A DNA stretch of 64,000 nt from Burkholderiaceae bacterium (GCA_023150375.1 JAKLLA010000015.1:62001-126000); one strand, 5' to 3'. Counted from the first letter of the stretch, positions 18,743-29,418 are shown. Made by a program: numbers and translations. Notes: generated by a model from the sequence alone, not told the origin.

Positions 18743-20488
18743 ATGAGAGCCTCCCAGTTTTTCATTTCCACCCTCAAGGAAGCCCCCGCCGATGCGGAGG
18801 TGACCAGCCACAAGCTGATGATGCGCGCCGGCCTGATCAAGCGGCTGGGGGCGGGCATCTACAACTACATGCCCATGGGCCTGCGGGTGATCCGCAAGGT
18901 CGAGACCATCATCCGCGAGGAGATGAACCGCGCCGGCGCGGTGGAGCTGCTGATGCCGGTGGTGCAACCGGCCGAGCTCTGGCAGGAAACCGGCCGCTTC
19001 GAGAAGATGGGGCCCGAGCTGCTGCGGGTGAAGGACCGGCACGACCGCGATTTCATCATCCAGCCCACCTCCGAGGAGGTGGTGACCGACATCGCCCGGC
19101 AGGAGCTGCGCAGCTACAAGCAGCTGCCGAAGAACTTCTATCACATCCAGACCAAGTTCCGCGACGAGCGCCGGCCGCGCTTCGGCGTGATGCGCGGGCG
19201 CGAGTTCACGATGAAGGACGCCTACTCCTTCGACCGGGACGCCGCCGGTGCAGCGAAGAGCTACGAGGCCATGTTCGCCGCCTACAAGCGCATCTTCGAC
19301 CGCTTCGGGCTGCAGTACCGGGCGGTGGCGGCCGACACTGGCGCGATCGGTGGCGACCTCAGCCATGAGTTCCAGGTGATCGCCGACACCGGCGAGGACG
19401 CCATCGTCTACTGCCCCAGCTCCGACTACGCTGCCAACATCGAGCTGGCCGAGGCGGTTGCGCCCGCCGCGCCGCGCGCTGCGGCTGCCGAGGCGCTGGT
19501 GAAGGCCCCCACCCCGGGCAAGAGCACCTGCGCCGACGTGGCCGCGCTGCTCGGCCTGCCGCTGGCGCGCACCGTGAAGTCGCTGGTGCTGGCCACCGAC
19601 GAGTGGAACGACGCCGGCGATCTGCTGCGCAGCACCGTCTGGCTGCTGCTGGTGCGCGGCGACCACGACCTCAACGAAGTCAAGGCCGGCAAGGTCGAGG
19701 GCCTGAAGGGCGGCTTCCGCTTCGCCACCGTGGCGGAGATCGAGTCGCACTTCGGCTGCAAGCCCGGCTACCTCGGCCCGATCGGGCTGAAGCAACCCGT
19801 CAAGGTGGTGGCCGACCGCAGCGTCGCGGCGATGAGCGACTTCGTCTGCGGCGCCAACGAAGTGGATTTCCACTTCACCGGCGTCAACTGGGGGCGCGAC
19901 CTGCCCGAACCCGACCTGGTGGCCGACATCCGCAACGTGCTGGCCGGCGATCCTTCGCCCGACGGTCAGGGCGTGCTGGCGATCCAGCGTGGCATCGAGG
20001 TGGGCCATGTGTTCTACCTGGGCACGAAGTACTCCCGGGCGATGAACGCCACCTACCTGGACGAGACCGGCAAGCCCCAGCTGATGGAGATGGGCTGCTA
20101 CGGCATCGGCGTCACGCGCATCCTGGGCGCGGCGATCGAGCAGAACCACGACGCCCGCGGCATCGTCTGGCCCGACGCGATGGCCCCCTTCACGGTGGCG
20201 ATCTGCCCGATCGGCATGGACCGCTCCGAGGCGGTGCGTGCGGCGGCCGACGCCCTGCACGACGAACTCGTCGCCGCCGGGGTGGACGTGATCCTGGACG
20301 ACCGTGGCGAGCGCCCGGGAGCCATGTTCGCCGACTGGGAGCTGATCGGGGTGCCGCACCGCGTGGTCATCTCCGACCGCGGCCTGAAGGAAGGCCAGCT
20401 GGAGTACCAGGGGCGCCGCGACGAGGCGGCCACCAAGGTCCCGGCCGCCGACGTGGCGGCCTTCGTGAAGGGGCGCCTGAAGGTGTGA
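18743..20488 (+). CDS. proS: ProS, prolyl-tRNA synthetase
   Basis: ProS charges tRNA(Pro) in the cytoplasm. The 581-residue product is the bacterial class II type. Class II motif 1 lies in [21 protein letters not shown], motif 2 in [25 protein letters not shown], and motif 3 in [17 protein letters not shown]. An editing (INS/YbaK-like) domain sits between motifs 2 and 3, with [16 protein letters not shown] and VKSLVLA. The anticodon-binding domain forms the C-terminus. The family start [15 protein letters not shown] sets ATG 18743. Its GTG-TGA end overlaps the next gene by 4 nt. Confidence 0.96.
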   Translation: MRASQFFISTLKEAPADAEVTSHKLMMRAGLIKRLGAGIYNYMPMGLRVIRKVETIIREEMNRAGAVELLMPVVQPAELWQETGRFEKMGPELLRVKDRHDRDFIIQPTSEEVVTDIARQELRSYKQLPKNFYHIQTKFRDERRPRFGVMRGREFTMKDAYSFDRDAAGAAKSYEAMFAAYKRIFDRFGLQYRAVAADTGAIGGDLSHEFQVIADTGEDAIVYCPSSDYAANIELAEAVAPAAPRAAAAEALVKAPTPGKSTCADVAALLGLPLARTVKSLVLATDEWNDAGDLLRSTVWLLLVRGDHDLNEVKAGKVEGLKGGFRFATVAEIESHFGCKPGYLGPIGLKQPVKVVADRSVAAMSDFVCGANEVDFHFTGVNWGRDLPEPDLVADIRNVLAGDPSPDGQGVLAIQRGIEVGHVFYLGTKYSRAMNATYLDETGKPQLMEMGCYGIGVTRILGAAIEQNHDARGIVWPDAMAPFTVAICPIGMDRSEAVRAAADALHDELVAAGVDVILDDRGERPGAMFADWELIGVPHRVVISDRGLKEGQLEYQGRRDEAATKVPAADVAAFVKGRLKV

Positions 20489-21234
20489 GCGGCCTCCTGC
20501 GGGCGGCGGGGCCCGCCGTGGCCGAAGGGCCTGATGCGCCCGGTGCGTCGGGCCTGGCGTGCGACGTCTTGCCGGCTGCCGCGCGGCGCCGGTTCCTGCG
20601 CGTCGCAACGGTGCTGCCCTGCGTGGGCTGGACCGCGCCGACGCATGCGGGCTCGCAGGTCGAGGAGCCGCTGGCCGACTCGGTGCGCAGCGCGCTGTCG
20701 GCCGCCGTGGCCGGCAGCGGGGCGCCGCCGAAGCTGGAGTTCCGCGACATCGAGGAGCGTCTGGCGCACCTGCGCTGGCTGGGGGCGACCAGCCAGCGGC
20801 TGGCGCGGCGCAAGCCGGATTTCCACGTGCGCCGGGAGTTTCTCGAGACGGTCTGGTACGAGTCGCGCCGGGCCGGGCTCGAGGTGGCGCTGGTGCTCGG
20901 GCTGATCGAGGTCGAAAGCGGTTTTCGCAAGTACGCCATCTCCAGCGCCGGAGCGCGCGGCTACATGCAGGTGATGCCCTTCTGGGCACGCCTGATCGGT
21001 GACGGCGACGCCAGCCGGCTGTTCCACATGCAGACCAACCTTCGCTTCGGCTGCGTGATCCTGCGCCACTACCTGGACCGCGAGAAGGGCGATCTCTTCA
21101 TGGCGCTGGGCCGCTACAACGGCAGCCGTGGGCGGGCGCCCTATCCGAACATGGTGCTCGGGGCGCGGCGCCGCTGGGAGTTCCGCGATCCGGTGCCGGC
21201 GGCCGCGTCCGCCGTGCGCCCGGGCCTGCGCTGA
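20485..21234 (+). CDS. exported lytic transglycosylase (SLT family)
   Basis: A 249-residue periplasmic murein-cleaving enzyme of the Slt/MltC-type goose-lysozyme fold. [20 protein letters not shown] (about 141-160) supplies the catalytic Glu144 of the ES motif, followed by YMQVMPFW and [10 protein letters not shown]. The N-terminus carries [16 protein letters not shown], a twin-arginine-like export signal. The GTG start at 20485 overlaps the proS stop (GTGA), implying coupling; a start further in is possible because the region before the arginines is long. The same pair is familiar next to proS in Burkholderiales. Confidence 0.85.
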   Translation: MSGLLRAAGPAVAEGPDAPGASGLACDVLPAAARRRFLRVATVLPCVGWTAPTHAGSQVEEPLADSVRSALSAAVAGSGAPPKLEFRDIEERLAHLRWLGATSQRLARRKPDFHVRREFLETVWYESRRAGLEVALVLGLIEVESGFRKYAISSAGARGYMQVMPFWARLIGDGDASRLFHMQTNLRFGCVILRHYLDREKGDLFMALGRYNGSRGRAPYPNMVLGARRRWEFRDPVPAAASAVRPGLR

Positions 21235-21291
21235 GAGGCTGGGCCCGCGCGGCGTCGAGTCGGCCGGTGGTCGCCCGGCGGGCCGGCCGGA

Positions 21292-21897
21292 TCAGCCCGG
21301 TCGCTGCGCAGCGGCGCCCTGACCGCCGGCGTCGCGGCCCAGGCCCTGCCATTCGCGCGGACGGGCCTCGGCGACGCCGGCCAGCTGCAGCACCCGCTCG
21401 ACGGTCTCGTCGACGAGTTCGGCGATGCTCGTCGGCCGGTGGTAGAAGGCCGGCAGCGGCGGGAAGACGATGCCGCCCATCTCCGTCACGGCGGTCATGT
21501 TGCGCAGGTGCGCCAGGTTGAAGGGCGTTTCGCGCACCAGCAGCAGCAGGCGGCGGCGCTCCTTGAGCGTGACGTCGGCCGCACGGGTGAGCAGGTTGTC
21601 GCCCAGGCCGTGCGCGATCGCCGCCAGCGTCTTCATGGTGCAGGGCGCGACCACCATCGCCTCGGCCGGGAAGCTGCCGCTGGCGATGCAGGCGCCGATC
21701 TCGCCGGGTGAATGCGCCTCGTCGGCCAGCGCCTCGAGCGAGCGCCGGTCCAGGCCCAGCTCATGGTGAACGTTCAGCAGGCCCGCGGGGGTGGCCACCA
21801 GGTGAGTGTGCACGCCGAGATGCCGACAGCGCTCGAGCAGGCGTACACCGTAGACGGCACCGGAGGCGCCCGTGATGCCGAGGATCAGCCGCGTCAT
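21292..21897 (-). CDS. ubiX: UbiX, flavin prenyltransferase
   Basis: UbiX makes the prenylated FMN cofactor that UbiD decarboxylases need, here most likely for ubiquinone synthesis. The 201-residue flavoprotein starts MTRLILGITGASGAVYGVRL and contains PCTMKTLAAIAHG and the C-terminal RRRLLLLVRETPFNLAHLRN, the hallmark phosphate-binding region. A 12-15 residue Gly/Ala-rich tail is extra. It follows grxD by 28 nt on the same strand. ubiD is not in the window. Confidence 0.94.
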   Translation of the reverse strand: MTRLILGITGASGAVYGVRLLERCRHLGVHTHLVATPAGLLNVHHELGLDRRSLEALADEAHSPGEIGACIASGSFPAEAMVVAPCTMKTLAAIAHGLGDNLLTRAADVTLKERRRLLLLVRETPFNLAHLRNMTAVTEMGGIVFPPLPAFYHRPTSIAELVDETVERVLQLAGVAEARPREWQGLGRDAGGQGAAAQRPG

Positions 21898-21925
21898 GCG
21901 TGGGCGCCGTGCCGGCCGGGCCGCT

Positions 21926-22240
21926 TCAGGCCGACAGCAGCTGCTGCAGTTCGCCGGCCTGGTACATCTCCATCATGATGTCCGATCCGCCGACGAACTC
22001 GCCCTTGACGTAGAGCTGAGGGATGGTCGGCCAGTTGGCGTACTCCTTGATGCCCTGGCGGATCGCCTCGTCCTCGAGGACGTTGACGGTCTTCAGCTCG
22101 GAGACGCCGCAGGCTTTCAGGATCTGCACCGCGCGGCCGGAGAAGCCGCACATCGGAAACTGGGCGCTGCCCTTCATGAAGAGCACGACAGGGTGGGACT
22201 TGACGAGGGCGTCGATGCGTTGCTGGACGTCGGTGGTCAT
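21926..22240 (-). CDS. grxD: GrxD, monothiol glutaredoxin
   Basis: A 104-residue monothiol glutaredoxin of the Grx4 type, which binds and transfers [2Fe-2S] clusters with glutathione. The active site MCGFSGRAV holds Cys31, preceded by VVLFMKGSAQFP. WPTIPQLYVKGEFVGGSDI contains the glutathione-binding cis-proline loop. The start MTTDVQQRIDALV at 22240 fits the family; the longer frame is a read-through. It lies in the hemA-prfA-prmC-grxD-ubiX neighbourhood conserved in betaproteobacteria. Confidence 0.95.
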   Translation of the reverse strand: MTTDVQQRIDALVKSHPVVLFMKGSAQFPMCGFSGRAVQILKACGVSELKTVNVLEDEAIRQGIKEYANWPTIPQLYVKGEFVGGSDIMMEMYQAGELQQLLSA

Positions 22241-22352
22241 GGTGTTGGCGCGCGCGATGACGCTGCGAAGACGACAAACCCCGAGCTTAATCGCATCCGG
22301 ACACCCGCTCGCAGCCTGGGGCTGCCGCAGGGCGCCCCGGCAGGGGGCGTTG

Positions 22353-23018
22353 CTAGAACGAGTAGGACACGCCGACCTGCAGCACCGGGGCCAGATGCAG
22401 GCCGCGCCAGCCCGCATCGGTCGGTGCCGGACGGTCCAGGCGCAGGCCCTGGCCGTCGTCGCTGCGGGTGACCAGGCCCAGATCGGCGCTCAGCCCCCAG
22501 GCGCCCCAGCCGTTGCGCAGCACACCGGCACTGTCGAAGCCCAGGCCCAGGTAGGGGGTGGCCCGCAGCAGCTCGCCGCTGCGGGGTGCCGCCAGCCCGA
22601 TGGATCCTGCCAGGGGGGTCAGGCGCCGCTGGCCGATCCGCGACCCCTGGGCGCCGTCGCCGGCGCCGGCCTGTTCCAGCTGGCCCAGCATGCCGCCGGT
22701 GGCGCGCAGGCCCCAGGCCGGCGCAAAGCGGTAGTCGCCCAGCCAGTGCCAGCCCAGCCGGCTGCCGATCGGCGCCGACAGCGCCGGGTCGGACCAGGCC
22801 TGGGCCACTTCGAAACGGGTGCTCCAGGGGCTCTGTCCCGACGAATGCGCCGCCTGGACCGGATCGACGCGCAGCCCGCTGCCCGTCACGGACTCCGCGC
22901 CCGCTGGCAGGCCCAGCGCAAGCAGCAGCAGGATCGCCGCCCCGCGGGATTCGCGAAGGCCCCGTGCCGTGGCGTGGGGCCCGCCGGGGATCGTTCGAGT
23001 CTGCGCAGTCCGTGTCAT
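22353..23018 (-). CDS. small outer-membrane-like beta-barrel protein, unknown function
   Basis: A 221-residue exported protein. A hydrophobic signal segment (AAILLLLALGLPAGAESV) follows a basic N-region of about 25 residues. The mature part alternates polar and aromatic strands (STRFEVAQAWSD, LGWHWLGDYRFAPAWG, YLGLGFDS) and ends LQVGVSYSF with a C-terminal Phe, the usual outer-membrane barrel insertion signal. A good Shine-Dalgarno (ggagga) lies 5 nt before the ATG. It interrupts the familiar prmC-grxD order. I do not recognise a family; OmpW- or surface-lipoprotein-like barrels are possible. Confidence 0.65.
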   Translation of the reverse strand: MTRTAQTRTIPGGPHATARGLRESRGAAILLLLALGLPAGAESVTGSGLRVDPVQAAHSSGQSPWSTRFEVAQAWSDPALSAPIGSRLGWHWLGDYRFAPAWGLRATGGMLGQLEQAGAGDGAQGSRIGQRRLTPLAGSIGLAAPRSGELLRATPYLGLGFDSAGVLRNGWGAWGLSADLGLVTRSDDGQGLRLDRPAPTDAGWRGLHLAPVLQVGVSYSF

Positions 23019-23233
23019 GGCATCCTCCGGTCACGGTGCCGATTTCCGGCGCCGCGCTGTCATGCTACGCCGCTGCAAGGGCTTGTGCACCCCTGTGACG
23101 GCCAGGGGGGGACTGCAGGGCGGCGGCAGATCATGCGGCGGCCGATTCTGCGCAGCGGGCGTGAGAAATCCACGCTTGCCGCGCCTGTCGAGCGATGCGG
23201 GCGCGCCACAGGCGGGTCCGCCCGCCAGCGGGA

Positions 23234-24085
23234 TCAGCCGCTGCAGCAGGCGCCGGTGCAGCGCCGATGCCCGCCCAGGTCCCGCCGGTGCGTGACCTGC
23301 GTCCAGATGCTGTCGGCCGTGAACAGTGCGGCGACCCGGTCGGCCTGGTCGTGACCGTGCTCGAGCAGCAGCCAGCCACCCGCTGCCAGATGCGCCGGCG
23401 CGGCCGCGACGAGGTGGCGGATCGCGTCCAGCCCGTCCGGCCCGGAGGTCAGCGCCAGCCGGGGCTCGTGGCGCAGTGCGTCCAGGTGTGGGTCGCCCTC
23501 GGCGATGTAGGGTGGGTTGGAGACGATCAGGTCGAAACGTTCGCCGGCCACCGGTGCCAGCCAGGCGCCCTGCAGCCAGCGCACCGGCAGGCCGAGGCGT
23601 TCGCCGTTGCTCCGGGCCACCGCCAGTGCCGGCTCGCTGAGGTCGACGGCGCTCACCAGGGCGTCCGGGCGGGCGTGCCGGATCGCCAGCGCGATCGCGC
23701 CGCTGCCGGTGCCCAGGTCGAGCACCCGCGCGCCCGCCGGCCGGTGCGCCAGCAGCTCCAGTGCCCAGTCGACCAGGGTCTCGGTGTCCGGACGGGGGTC
23801 GAGCACCGCCGGACCCACCTGCAGGGTCAGGCCATGGAAGCCCCGTTCGCCCAGCAGGTAGGCCATGGGCTCGCCGTCCGCGCGGCGTCGCAGCCCCTCG
23901 GCCCAGCGGCGTGTCTCGTCCTCTTCCAGCCGGGCTTCCGGATGGGCCAGCAGCCAGGTGGTCGGCCGGCCGAGCAGCCCGGCCAGCAGCAGCCGGGCCT
24001 CATGCCGCTCGAGGCCACGTGACTGCGCCTCGGCCAGCGCCTGGGTCACGGTGGGGGGCACAGCGCCGGGCTGCCTCGGGGTCAT
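23234..24085 (-). CDS. prmC: PrmC (HemK), release factor glutamine methyltransferase
   Basis: PrmC methylates the GGQ glutamine of release factors RF1 and RF2 using S-adenosylmethionine. The 283-residue protein has the SAM motif [15 protein letters not shown] (121-135) and the catalytic [12 protein letters not shown] starting at residue 190. The N-terminal helical bundle ([26 protein letters not shown]) is typical. Its ATG overlaps the prfA stop by 4 nt, so enzyme and substrate are translated in coupled fashion. The C-terminus extends slightly past the usual end ([11 protein letters not shown]). Confidence 0.95.
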   Translation of the reverse strand: MTPRQPGAVPPTVTQALAEAQSRGLERHEARLLLAGLLGRPTTWLLAHPEARLEEDETRRWAEGLRRRADGEPMAYLLGERGFHGLTLQVGPAVLDPRPDTETLVDWALELLAHRPAGARVLDLGTGSGAIALAIRHARPDALVSAVDLSEPALAVARSNGERLGLPVRWLQGAWLAPVAGERFDLIVSNPPYIAEGDPHLDALRHEPRLALTSGPDGLDAIRHLVAAAPAHLAAGGWLLLEHGHDQADRVAALFTADSIWTQVTHRRDLGGHRRCTGACCSG

Positions 24086-25164
24086 CCGGTGGCCTCCAGC
24101 TCGGCCAGCAGTTCGGCCGCGCGCGCCGCCGCCAGGGCGGCCAGCACCTCGTCCAGGTCCCCGTCCATCACGGCGGCAAGCCGGTACAGCGTGAGGTTGA
24201 TGCGGTGGTCGGTGAGCCGACCCTGCGGGAAGTTGTAGGTGCGGATGCGGTCGCTGCGGTCGCCGCTGCCGACCAGGCTGCGCCGGGTGGCGGCCTCCTT
24301 CGCCTGGCGGGCCTGGCGCTCGCGGTCGCGCAGCCGGGCGGCGAGCACGGCCATGGCTTTTGCCCGGTTGCGGTGCTGGCTGCGGTCGTCCTGGCATTCG
24401 GCCACCAGCCCGGTGGGCAGGTGGGTGATGCGCACCGCGGAGTCGGTCTTGTTGATGTGCTGGCCGCCCGCGCCGCTGGCGCGGAAGGTGTCGATGCGCA
24501 GGTCGGCCGGGTCGAGCGCCACCTCCTCGGCCTCGTCAGGCTCGGGCAGCACCGCCACCGTGCAGGCGCTGGTGTGGATGCGCCCCTGCGCCTCGGTGAC
24601 CGGCACGCGCTGCACCCGGTGGCCGCCGGACTCGTACTTCAGCGCCTCGTAGACGGCCTCGCCCTCCAGGCGGACCACCACTTCCTTGTAGCCGCCCAGG
24701 TCGGACTCGCTGGCCGACATCACCTCGCTGCGCCAGCCGCGCCGCTCCGCGAAGCGCAGGTACATGCGCAGCAGGTCGGCGGCGAACAGTGCGGATTCGT
24801 CCCCGCCGGTGCCCGCGCGGATCTCGAGGAAGACATTGCGGTCGTCGTCGGCATCGCGCGGCAGCACCGCGGCCTGCAGTTCGGCCTCGAGCCGGGCGAG
24901 GTCGGCCGCGGCCGCGTCGATCTCCTCGCGCGCCATCTCGGCCAGCTCCGGGTCGGCCAGCATCTGGCGGGCCTCGGCCAGGTCGCGCTCGCGCTGTTGC
25001 CAGGCCAGCCAGCGCTGCACCAGCGCCAGGGTGCGGCGCTGGTCGCGGTTCAAGTCGCGCAAGCGATGCCGGTCGGCCGCCACCCGGGGGTCGGCGAGGG
25101 CGGCGTCGAGCTCGGCCAGTCGCACGGTCTGACGTTCGAGCTGGCTGCGCAGGAAGGGGGTCAT
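24082..25164 (-). CDS. prfA: PrfA, peptide chain release factor 1
   Basis: RF1 terminates translation at UAA and UAG. The 360-residue protein has the stop-codon recognition tripeptide P188-V189-T190, the RF1 type rather than the SPF of RF2. The peptidyl-tRNA hydrolysis motif [10 protein letters not shown] places Gln235 as the PrmC methylation target. [15 protein letters not shown] near the C-terminus is typical. ATG 25164 ([12 protein letters not shown]) is used; it lies 92 nt after hemA. No in-frame UGA frameshift is involved, unlike RF2. Confidence 0.97.
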   Translation of the reverse strand: MTPFLRSQLERQTVRLAELDAALADPRVAADRHRLRDLNRDQRRTLALVQRWLAWQQRERDLAEARQMLADPELAEMAREEIDAAAADLARLEAELQAAVLPRDADDDRNVFLEIRAGTGGDESALFAADLLRMYLRFAERRGWRSEVMSASESDLGGYKEVVVRLEGEAVYEALKYESGGHRVQRVPVTEAQGRIHTSACTVAVLPEPDEAEEVALDPADLRIDTFRASGAGGQHINKTDSAVRITHLPTGLVAECQDDRSQHRNRAKAMAVLAARLRDRERQARQAKEAATRRSLVGSGDRSDRIRTYNFPQGRLTDHRINLTLYRLAAVMDGDLDEVLAALAAARAAELLAELEATG

Positions 25165-25256
25165 GGTGCGACGGGCGTGGCGGAGATGGGTGGCAAGCAC
25201 CCGGACGGCCCCTTGGCCGTGGCGGGTGCGCCCGGGTGTCCGGTCGATCCCGTCGG

Positions 25257-26570
25257 CTAATCCGACGCGTTGCGCCGGTCGTCCCGGCCGCCGCCCGCCG
25301 GGCTGCCGCGCAGGAACAGGCGCGACACCACATCGGCAGTGTGTGCACGCTGGTTCGGGTCGGCGTTGTGCAGCTCGGCCAGGGCGCCGTGCAGCATCTT
25401 CTGCGTCAGGCCGCGCGACAGGGCCTCGAGCACGTCGTCGACCGAGCCGCCCTTGGCGAGCAGCTTGCGCGCCCGGGCGATCTCGGCGCTCCGCCAGGCA
25501 TCGGCCTGTGTATTCAGCGCCTGGATCAGCGGCACCGTGGCGCGCTGGTCCAGCCAGTGCACGAAGTTCTGCACGCCGCTTTCGATGATGGCCTCGGCCT
25601 GGGCCACGGCGGCCTGGCGGCGCTCGCCGGCGGTCTGCACGATGGCCGACAGGTCGTCGACGGTGTAGAGGTAGACGTCGTCGAGCTGCCCCACCTCCGG
25701 CTCGATGTCGCGTGGCACGGCCAGATCGACCATGAACATCGGCCGGCGGCGACGCGCCTTCAGGGCGCGTTCGACCGCGCCCAGGCCGATCAGCGGCAGG
25801 GTCGAGGCCGTGCAGGAGACGACGGCATCGAACTCGTGCAGGCGGCTGGGCAGGTCGGCCAGCCGCATCGCCTCGGCACCGAAGTGCGAGGCCAGCTTCT
25901 CGCCGCGCTCGAGCGTGCGGTTGGCGATCGCGATGTGCTTGGGCGCCTTGGCAGCGAAGTGCGTGGTCGCCAGCTCGATCATCTCGCCGGCGCCGACGAA
26001 GAGCACGCGGATCTTGCGCAGGTCCTCGAAGAGCTGGCCGGCCAGGCGGACCGCGGCGGCGGCCATGCTGATCGAATGGGAGCCGATCTCGGTGGAGGTG
26101 CGCACCTCCTTGGCCACCGAGAACGAGCGCTGGAAGAGCTGGTGCAGCGTGGTGCCCAGAGTGCCGGCGGCATCGGCCTCGCGCACCGCCTGCTTCATCT
26201 GGCCGAGGATCTGAGGCTCGCCCAGCACCATCGAGTCCAGCCCCGAGGCGACGCGGAAGGCATGTCGTGCGGCCGCGCTGTGTTCGAGCACATGGGTGTG
26301 GCGCTGCAGGTCGGTGGCCGGCACCCCGCCGTGCGTGGCCAGCCACTCGAGCGTCGGCTGCACCAGGTGATGGCCGCGCCCGGCGTCGGCCGCCACGTAG
26401 AGCTCGGTGCGGTTGCAGGTGGACAGCAGCGCCACCTCGGGGCGGGCCCGCTGCAGCCCGTCGCGCAGGCCGCGCAGCGCCGGCGACAGCTGCTCGAGCG
26501 TGAACGCGAACCGCCCGCGCAGGTCGACCGGCGCGGAGTGGTGGTTCAGGCTGAGGGCGAACACGCTCAT
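25257..26570 (-). CDS. hemA: HemA, glutamyl-tRNA reductase
   Basis: HemA reduces glutamyl-tRNA to glutamate-1-semialdehyde, the first step of C5-pathway tetrapyrrole synthesis. The 437-residue protein starts [19 protein letters not shown] and has the nucleophile Cys52 in [21 protein letters not shown], the NADPH-binding [16 protein letters not shown], and the C-terminal dimerisation helices. Use of HemA implies the C5 route instead of the glycine-succinyl-CoA route. It heads the hemA-prfA-prmC series. A TACAAT hexamer only 6 nt before the ATG suggests a leaderless or very short-leader mRNA. Confidence 0.97.
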   Translation of the reverse strand: MSVFALSLNHHSAPVDLRGRFAFTLEQLSPALRGLRDGLQRARPEVALLSTCNRTELYVAADAGRGHHLVQPTLEWLATHGGVPATDLQRHTHVLEHSAAARHAFRVASGLDSMVLGEPQILGQMKQAVREADAAGTLGTTLHQLFQRSFSVAKEVRTSTEIGSHSISMAAAAVRLAGQLFEDLRKIRVLFVGAGEMIELATTHFAAKAPKHIAIANRTLERGEKLASHFGAEAMRLADLPSRLHEFDAVVSCTASTLPLIGLGAVERALKARRRRPMFMVDLAVPRDIEPEVGQLDDVYLYTVDDLSAIVQTAGERRQAAVAQAEAIIESGVQNFVHWLDQRATVPLIQALNTQADAWRSAEIARARKLLAKGGSVDDVLEALSRGLTQKMLHGALAELHNADPNQRAHTADVVSRLFLRGSPAGGGRDDRRNASD

Positions 26571-26576
26571 GGCACG

Positions 26577-26582
26577 ATTGTA
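26577..26582 (-). promoter_or_regulatory. candidate -10 element of hemA
   Basis: TACAAT reads on the minus strand from 26582 to 26577, and the hemA ATG begins 6 nt later at 26570. If used, transcription would start at or next to the A of the start codon. No convincing -35 lies 16-18 nt upstream. The whole 26571-26699 interval separates hemA from the divergent small membrane protein gene. Confidence 0.4.
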
Positions 26583-26699
26583 AGATTCCACGGCGCCCGC
26601 GCTGCGGCCCCGGAGGGTCGGCAGCAGCCGGTTTTGATCCTTGTCATTTTCCAGCGTCGACAGCCGGCGACAGCGGCGGGCGCCGCCGTCTCGCCGCCC

Positions 26700-26984
26700 A
26701 TGGGATTCCTCGACGCCCTGAACCACCTGCTGAACCTCCTGCTGCCGGCGCTGGTCGTGGCGGCGATTGCTGCCGGCCTGGCCAAGGGCCTCTGGCGGCG
26801 CGAGCTGGCCGCAGTGCCCTGGCGCCGGCTGTGGGAGGTGGCCGCGCTGGGCAATGTGGGCGTGCTGCTGGCCGGCCTGCTGCTGCTCGGACGGGACGGA
26901 CGCATGTCGGTCTATCTGGCCATGGTGGCGGTCACCGCGCTGACGCTGTGGTGGCGCGGCTTCGGGCCGGGGCGGCGCGGCTGA
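26700..26984 (+). CDS. small membrane protein, unknown function
   Basis: A 94-residue protein with about three hydrophobic segments: [37 protein letters not shown] and [15 protein letters not shown]. Basic residues (KGLWRRE, GPGRRG) flank the helices. It diverges from hemA and converges on the MBL-fold hydrolase gene with 11 nt between stops. The reading frame has the expected high-GC third-position bias. No function is recognised. Confidence 0.6.
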   Translation: MGFLDALNHLLNLLLPALVVAAIAAGLAKGLWRRELAAVPWRRLWEVAALGNVGVLLAGLLLLGRDGRMSVYLAMVAVTALTLWWRGFGPGRRG

Positions 26985-26995
26985 AGGGGGGCGCC

Positions 26996-27937
26996 TCAGG
27001 CGTCCTGCCAGCAGCCGTCGACCAGGCGCAGCGCGCCGGCGGCGTACAGCTCCGCGATCAGAACGTCCACGAAGTCCGACAGCGCGCCGCCACTGCCGCT
27101 GCGCGCCTGGCAGCTGGCCAGCAGGGGCGTGACCGCGGTCCAGGCGGCGAGCTCGGCCGGAGACTGCCGACCCTCTTCCATCAGGTGAAACTTCAGCAGG
27201 ACCTTGGCGGCATGGCGGGCGTGGCGGCGCGGATCGGCCCGGTGCCCGGCCAGCCGGCGGCGGGCCCTTCCGAGCGCGCCCGGCACGTCGCCGAAGGGGG
27301 CGCCGTGGCCTGGAATCACCCAGCGCACAGGCCGCGCGGCGATCAGGTCCAGCGTCGCCTCGACCTCGTCGAAGGCGTCGACGCCCTCGAGTTCCGGGAA
27401 GACCACGCCGAAGCCGTTCTCCCAGAGCGCATCGCCGGCGATCAGCACGCCGTCGGCGGGGCGCCAGAGCATCACCGCGTGCGGGTCGTGGCCCGGCGCG
27501 GCCAGCACCTCCCAGACCTGCCCGGCCAGCTGCAGCTCGACATCGGGCAGCAGCACGCCGTCGAGCTCGAAGCGCTCGCAGCGCTGGCCGGTGGGCGCGT
27601 AGCTCAGGGCTTGCGTGTCCCAGCGGCGCACCGCCTCGGCCAGGCCCACCGGCACGGCGACGGGCAGGCCGCGGGCGCCGCCGTGGCGGGCCTGCAGGAT
27701 CGCGTTGCCGCCGCAGTGGTCGGAATGCAGGTGCGTGTTGAGCAGGCCGGCCAGCGGCCGCGCGCCGCGGGCGTGCTCGACCAGCGCCAGGGTCTGTGCG
27801 GCATGGCGGCAGTGACCGCTGTCGACCAGGGTAGCGGCGCCGTCCGGATCGGCCGGGTCGAACAGCAGCACGTTGTTCGACGACAGCCAGCCGCGCTCGA
27901 GGACGGTCAGGCCGGCCGGTTGCAGGCGCTCAGGCAT
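26996..27937 (-). CDS. MBL-fold metallo-hydrolase
   Basis: A 313-residue metallo-beta-lactamase fold hydrolase. The metal-binding motif [12 protein letters not shown] (HxHxDH) is present, followed by [12 protein letters not shown] with the third His, [10 protein letters not shown] with the bridging Asp, and [11 protein letters not shown] with the last His. The C-terminal helical part ([17 protein letters not shown]) resembles winged-helix tails of glyoxalase-II/LACTB2-like proteins. The substrate is unknown. Its ATG overlaps the miaB stop by 8 nt, so the two are likely co-translated. Confidence 0.85.
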   Translation of the reverse strand: MPERLQPAGLTVLERGWLSSNNVLLFDPADPDGAATLVDSGHCRHAAQTLALVEHARGARPLAGLLNTHLHSDHCGGNAILQARHGGARGLPVAVPVGLAEAVRRWDTQALSYAPTGQRCERFELDGVLLPDVELQLAGQVWEVLAAPGHDPHAVMLWRPADGVLIAGDALWENGFGVVFPELEGVDAFDEVEATLDLIAARPVRWVIPGHGAPFGDVPGALGRARRRLAGHRADPRRHARHAAKVLLKFHLMEEGRQSPAELAAWTAVTPLLASCQARSGSGGALSDFVDVLIAELYAAGALRLVDGCWQDA

Positions 27938-29324
27938 CGTGCAGCACCGGCTCGCCGCGCAGCGAGTGGGGCAGCGCGGCGGTGATGCGCACCTCCAGCA
28001 TCCGGCCGATCAGCCGGTCGGGATTCGGCCCGCCGGGGAAGTTGACGATGCGGTTGCACTCGGTGCGGCCCATCAGCTCGGCGGGATCCTTGCGGCTGGG
28101 GCCCTCGACCAGAATGCGCTGGCACGTACCCACGCGCGATTCCGAGATGCGGCGCACGTTCTGCTCGAGCAGCGCCTGCAGCTGCTGCAGGCGCTGCAGC
28201 TTGAGCGCCTGCGGCGTGTCGTCGTGCAGCGCGGCTGCGGGGGTGCCCGGGCGGGGGCTGAAGACGAAGCTGAAGCTGGCGTCGAAGCCCACGTCCTCGA
28301 TGAGCTTCATCATCTTGTCGAAGTCGGCCTGCGTCTCGCCGGGGAAGCCGACGATGAAGTCCGACGACAGGCTGATGTCCGGGCGCACCGCACGCAGGCG
28401 TCGCACCGTGCTCTTGTACTCCAGCGCGGTGTAGCCGCGCTTCATCGCCATCAGGATGCGGTCGCTGCCATGCTGCACCGGCAGGTGCAGGTGGCTGACC
28501 AGCTGGGGCACCCGGGCATAGACGTCGATCAGGCGCTGGGTGAACTCGTTGGGGTGGCTGGTGGTGTAGCGGATGCGCTCGACCCCCGGCACCTCGGCGA
28601 CGTACTCGAGCAGCGTGGCGAAGTCGGCGATCTCGTGGGTGTCGCCCATGCGGCCCCGGTAGGCGTTGACGTTCTGGCCCAGCAGGGTGATCTCGCGCAC
28701 ACCCTGATCGGCCAGCCCGGCCACCTCGGTCAGCACCTCCTCGAAGGGGCGACTGAACTCCTCGCCGCGGGTATAGGGCACCACGCAGTAGCTGCAGTAT
28801 TTGCTGCAGCCTTCCATGATCGAGACGAAGGCCGAGGCACCCTCGACGCGTGCGGGCGGCAGGTGGTCGAACTTCTCGATCTCCGGGAAGCTGATGTCCA
28901 CCTGCGGGCGGCCCAGCGCCTGGCGGCGCTCCAGCAGCTGCGGCAGGCGGTGCAGGGTCTGCGGCCCGAACACCACGTCGACGTAGGGCGCTCGTTCGAT
29001 GATGGCCGCGCCTTCCTGGCTCGCCACGCAGCCGCCCACGCCGATCATCACGCCCTTCTTCTTCAGGTGCTTGACCCGGCCGAGGTCGGAGAACACCTTC
29101 TCCTGCGCCTTTTCGCGCACCGAGCAGGTGTTGAAGAGGATCAGGTCGGCCTCCTCCGGGTCGTCGGTGGGGGTGTAGCCGCGCGCCGCGTTCATGACGT
29201 CGGACATCTTGTCCGAGTCGTACTCGTTCATCTGACAGCCGAAGGTGCGGATGTAGACCTTGCGGCTCGGGGTTTCGACGGTGGCCGTGGGCTCGGTCGA
29301 CGGCGGGACGACGGGGGCGTTCAT
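27930..29324 (-). CDS. miaB: MiaB, tRNA-i6A37 methylthiotransferase
   Basis: MiaB is a radical-SAM enzyme that adds a methylthio group to i6A37 in tRNAs that read UNN codons. The 464-residue protein has the N-terminal auxiliary-cluster cysteines in [19 protein letters not shown] and GVGGCVASQ, and the radical-SAM CxxxCxxC in [19 protein letters not shown]-terminal TRAM domain ([19 protein letters not shown]) closes the protein. It starts with a short Pro/Thr-rich extension. It lies 94 nt downstream of an exported-protein gene and overlaps the MBL gene. Confidence 0.96.
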   Translation of the reverse strand: MNAPVVPPSTEPTATVETPSRKVYIRTFGCQMNEYDSDKMSDVMNAARGYTPTDDPEEADLILFNTCSVREKAQEKVFSDLGRVKHLKKKGVMIGVGGCVASQEGAAIIERAPYVDVVFGPQTLHRLPQLLERRQALGRPQVDISFPEIEKFDHLPPARVEGASAFVSIMEGCSKYCSYCVVPYTRGEEFSRPFEEVLTEVAGLADQGVREITLLGQNVNAYRGRMGDTHEIADFATLLEYVAEVPGVERIRYTTSHPNEFTQRLIDVYARVPQLVSHLHLPVQHGSDRILMAMKRGYTALEYKSTVRRLRAVRPDISLSSDFIVGFPGETQADFDKMMKLIEDVGFDASFSFVFSPRPGTPAAALHDDTPQALKLQRLQQLQALLEQNVRRISESRVGTCQRILVEGPSRKDPAELMGRTECNRIVNFPGGPNPDRLIGRMLEVRITAALPHSLRGEPVLHDA

Positions 29325-29418
29325 GGGCGTTCCAGTGCGAAGGAGGGGCCTGCTGCGAGGCGTGGGGTCGGCGGAGCGGCTCGGGCGGCGTGCGCGGTGT
29401 GCACGGCGCGTGCGGATC

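Noticed and set aside
24082-26346. 754-aa minus-strand frame suggesting a PrfA fusion
   Set aside because: The N-terminal half is an out-of-frame reading of hemA. The PrfA family start at 25164 explains the true gene.
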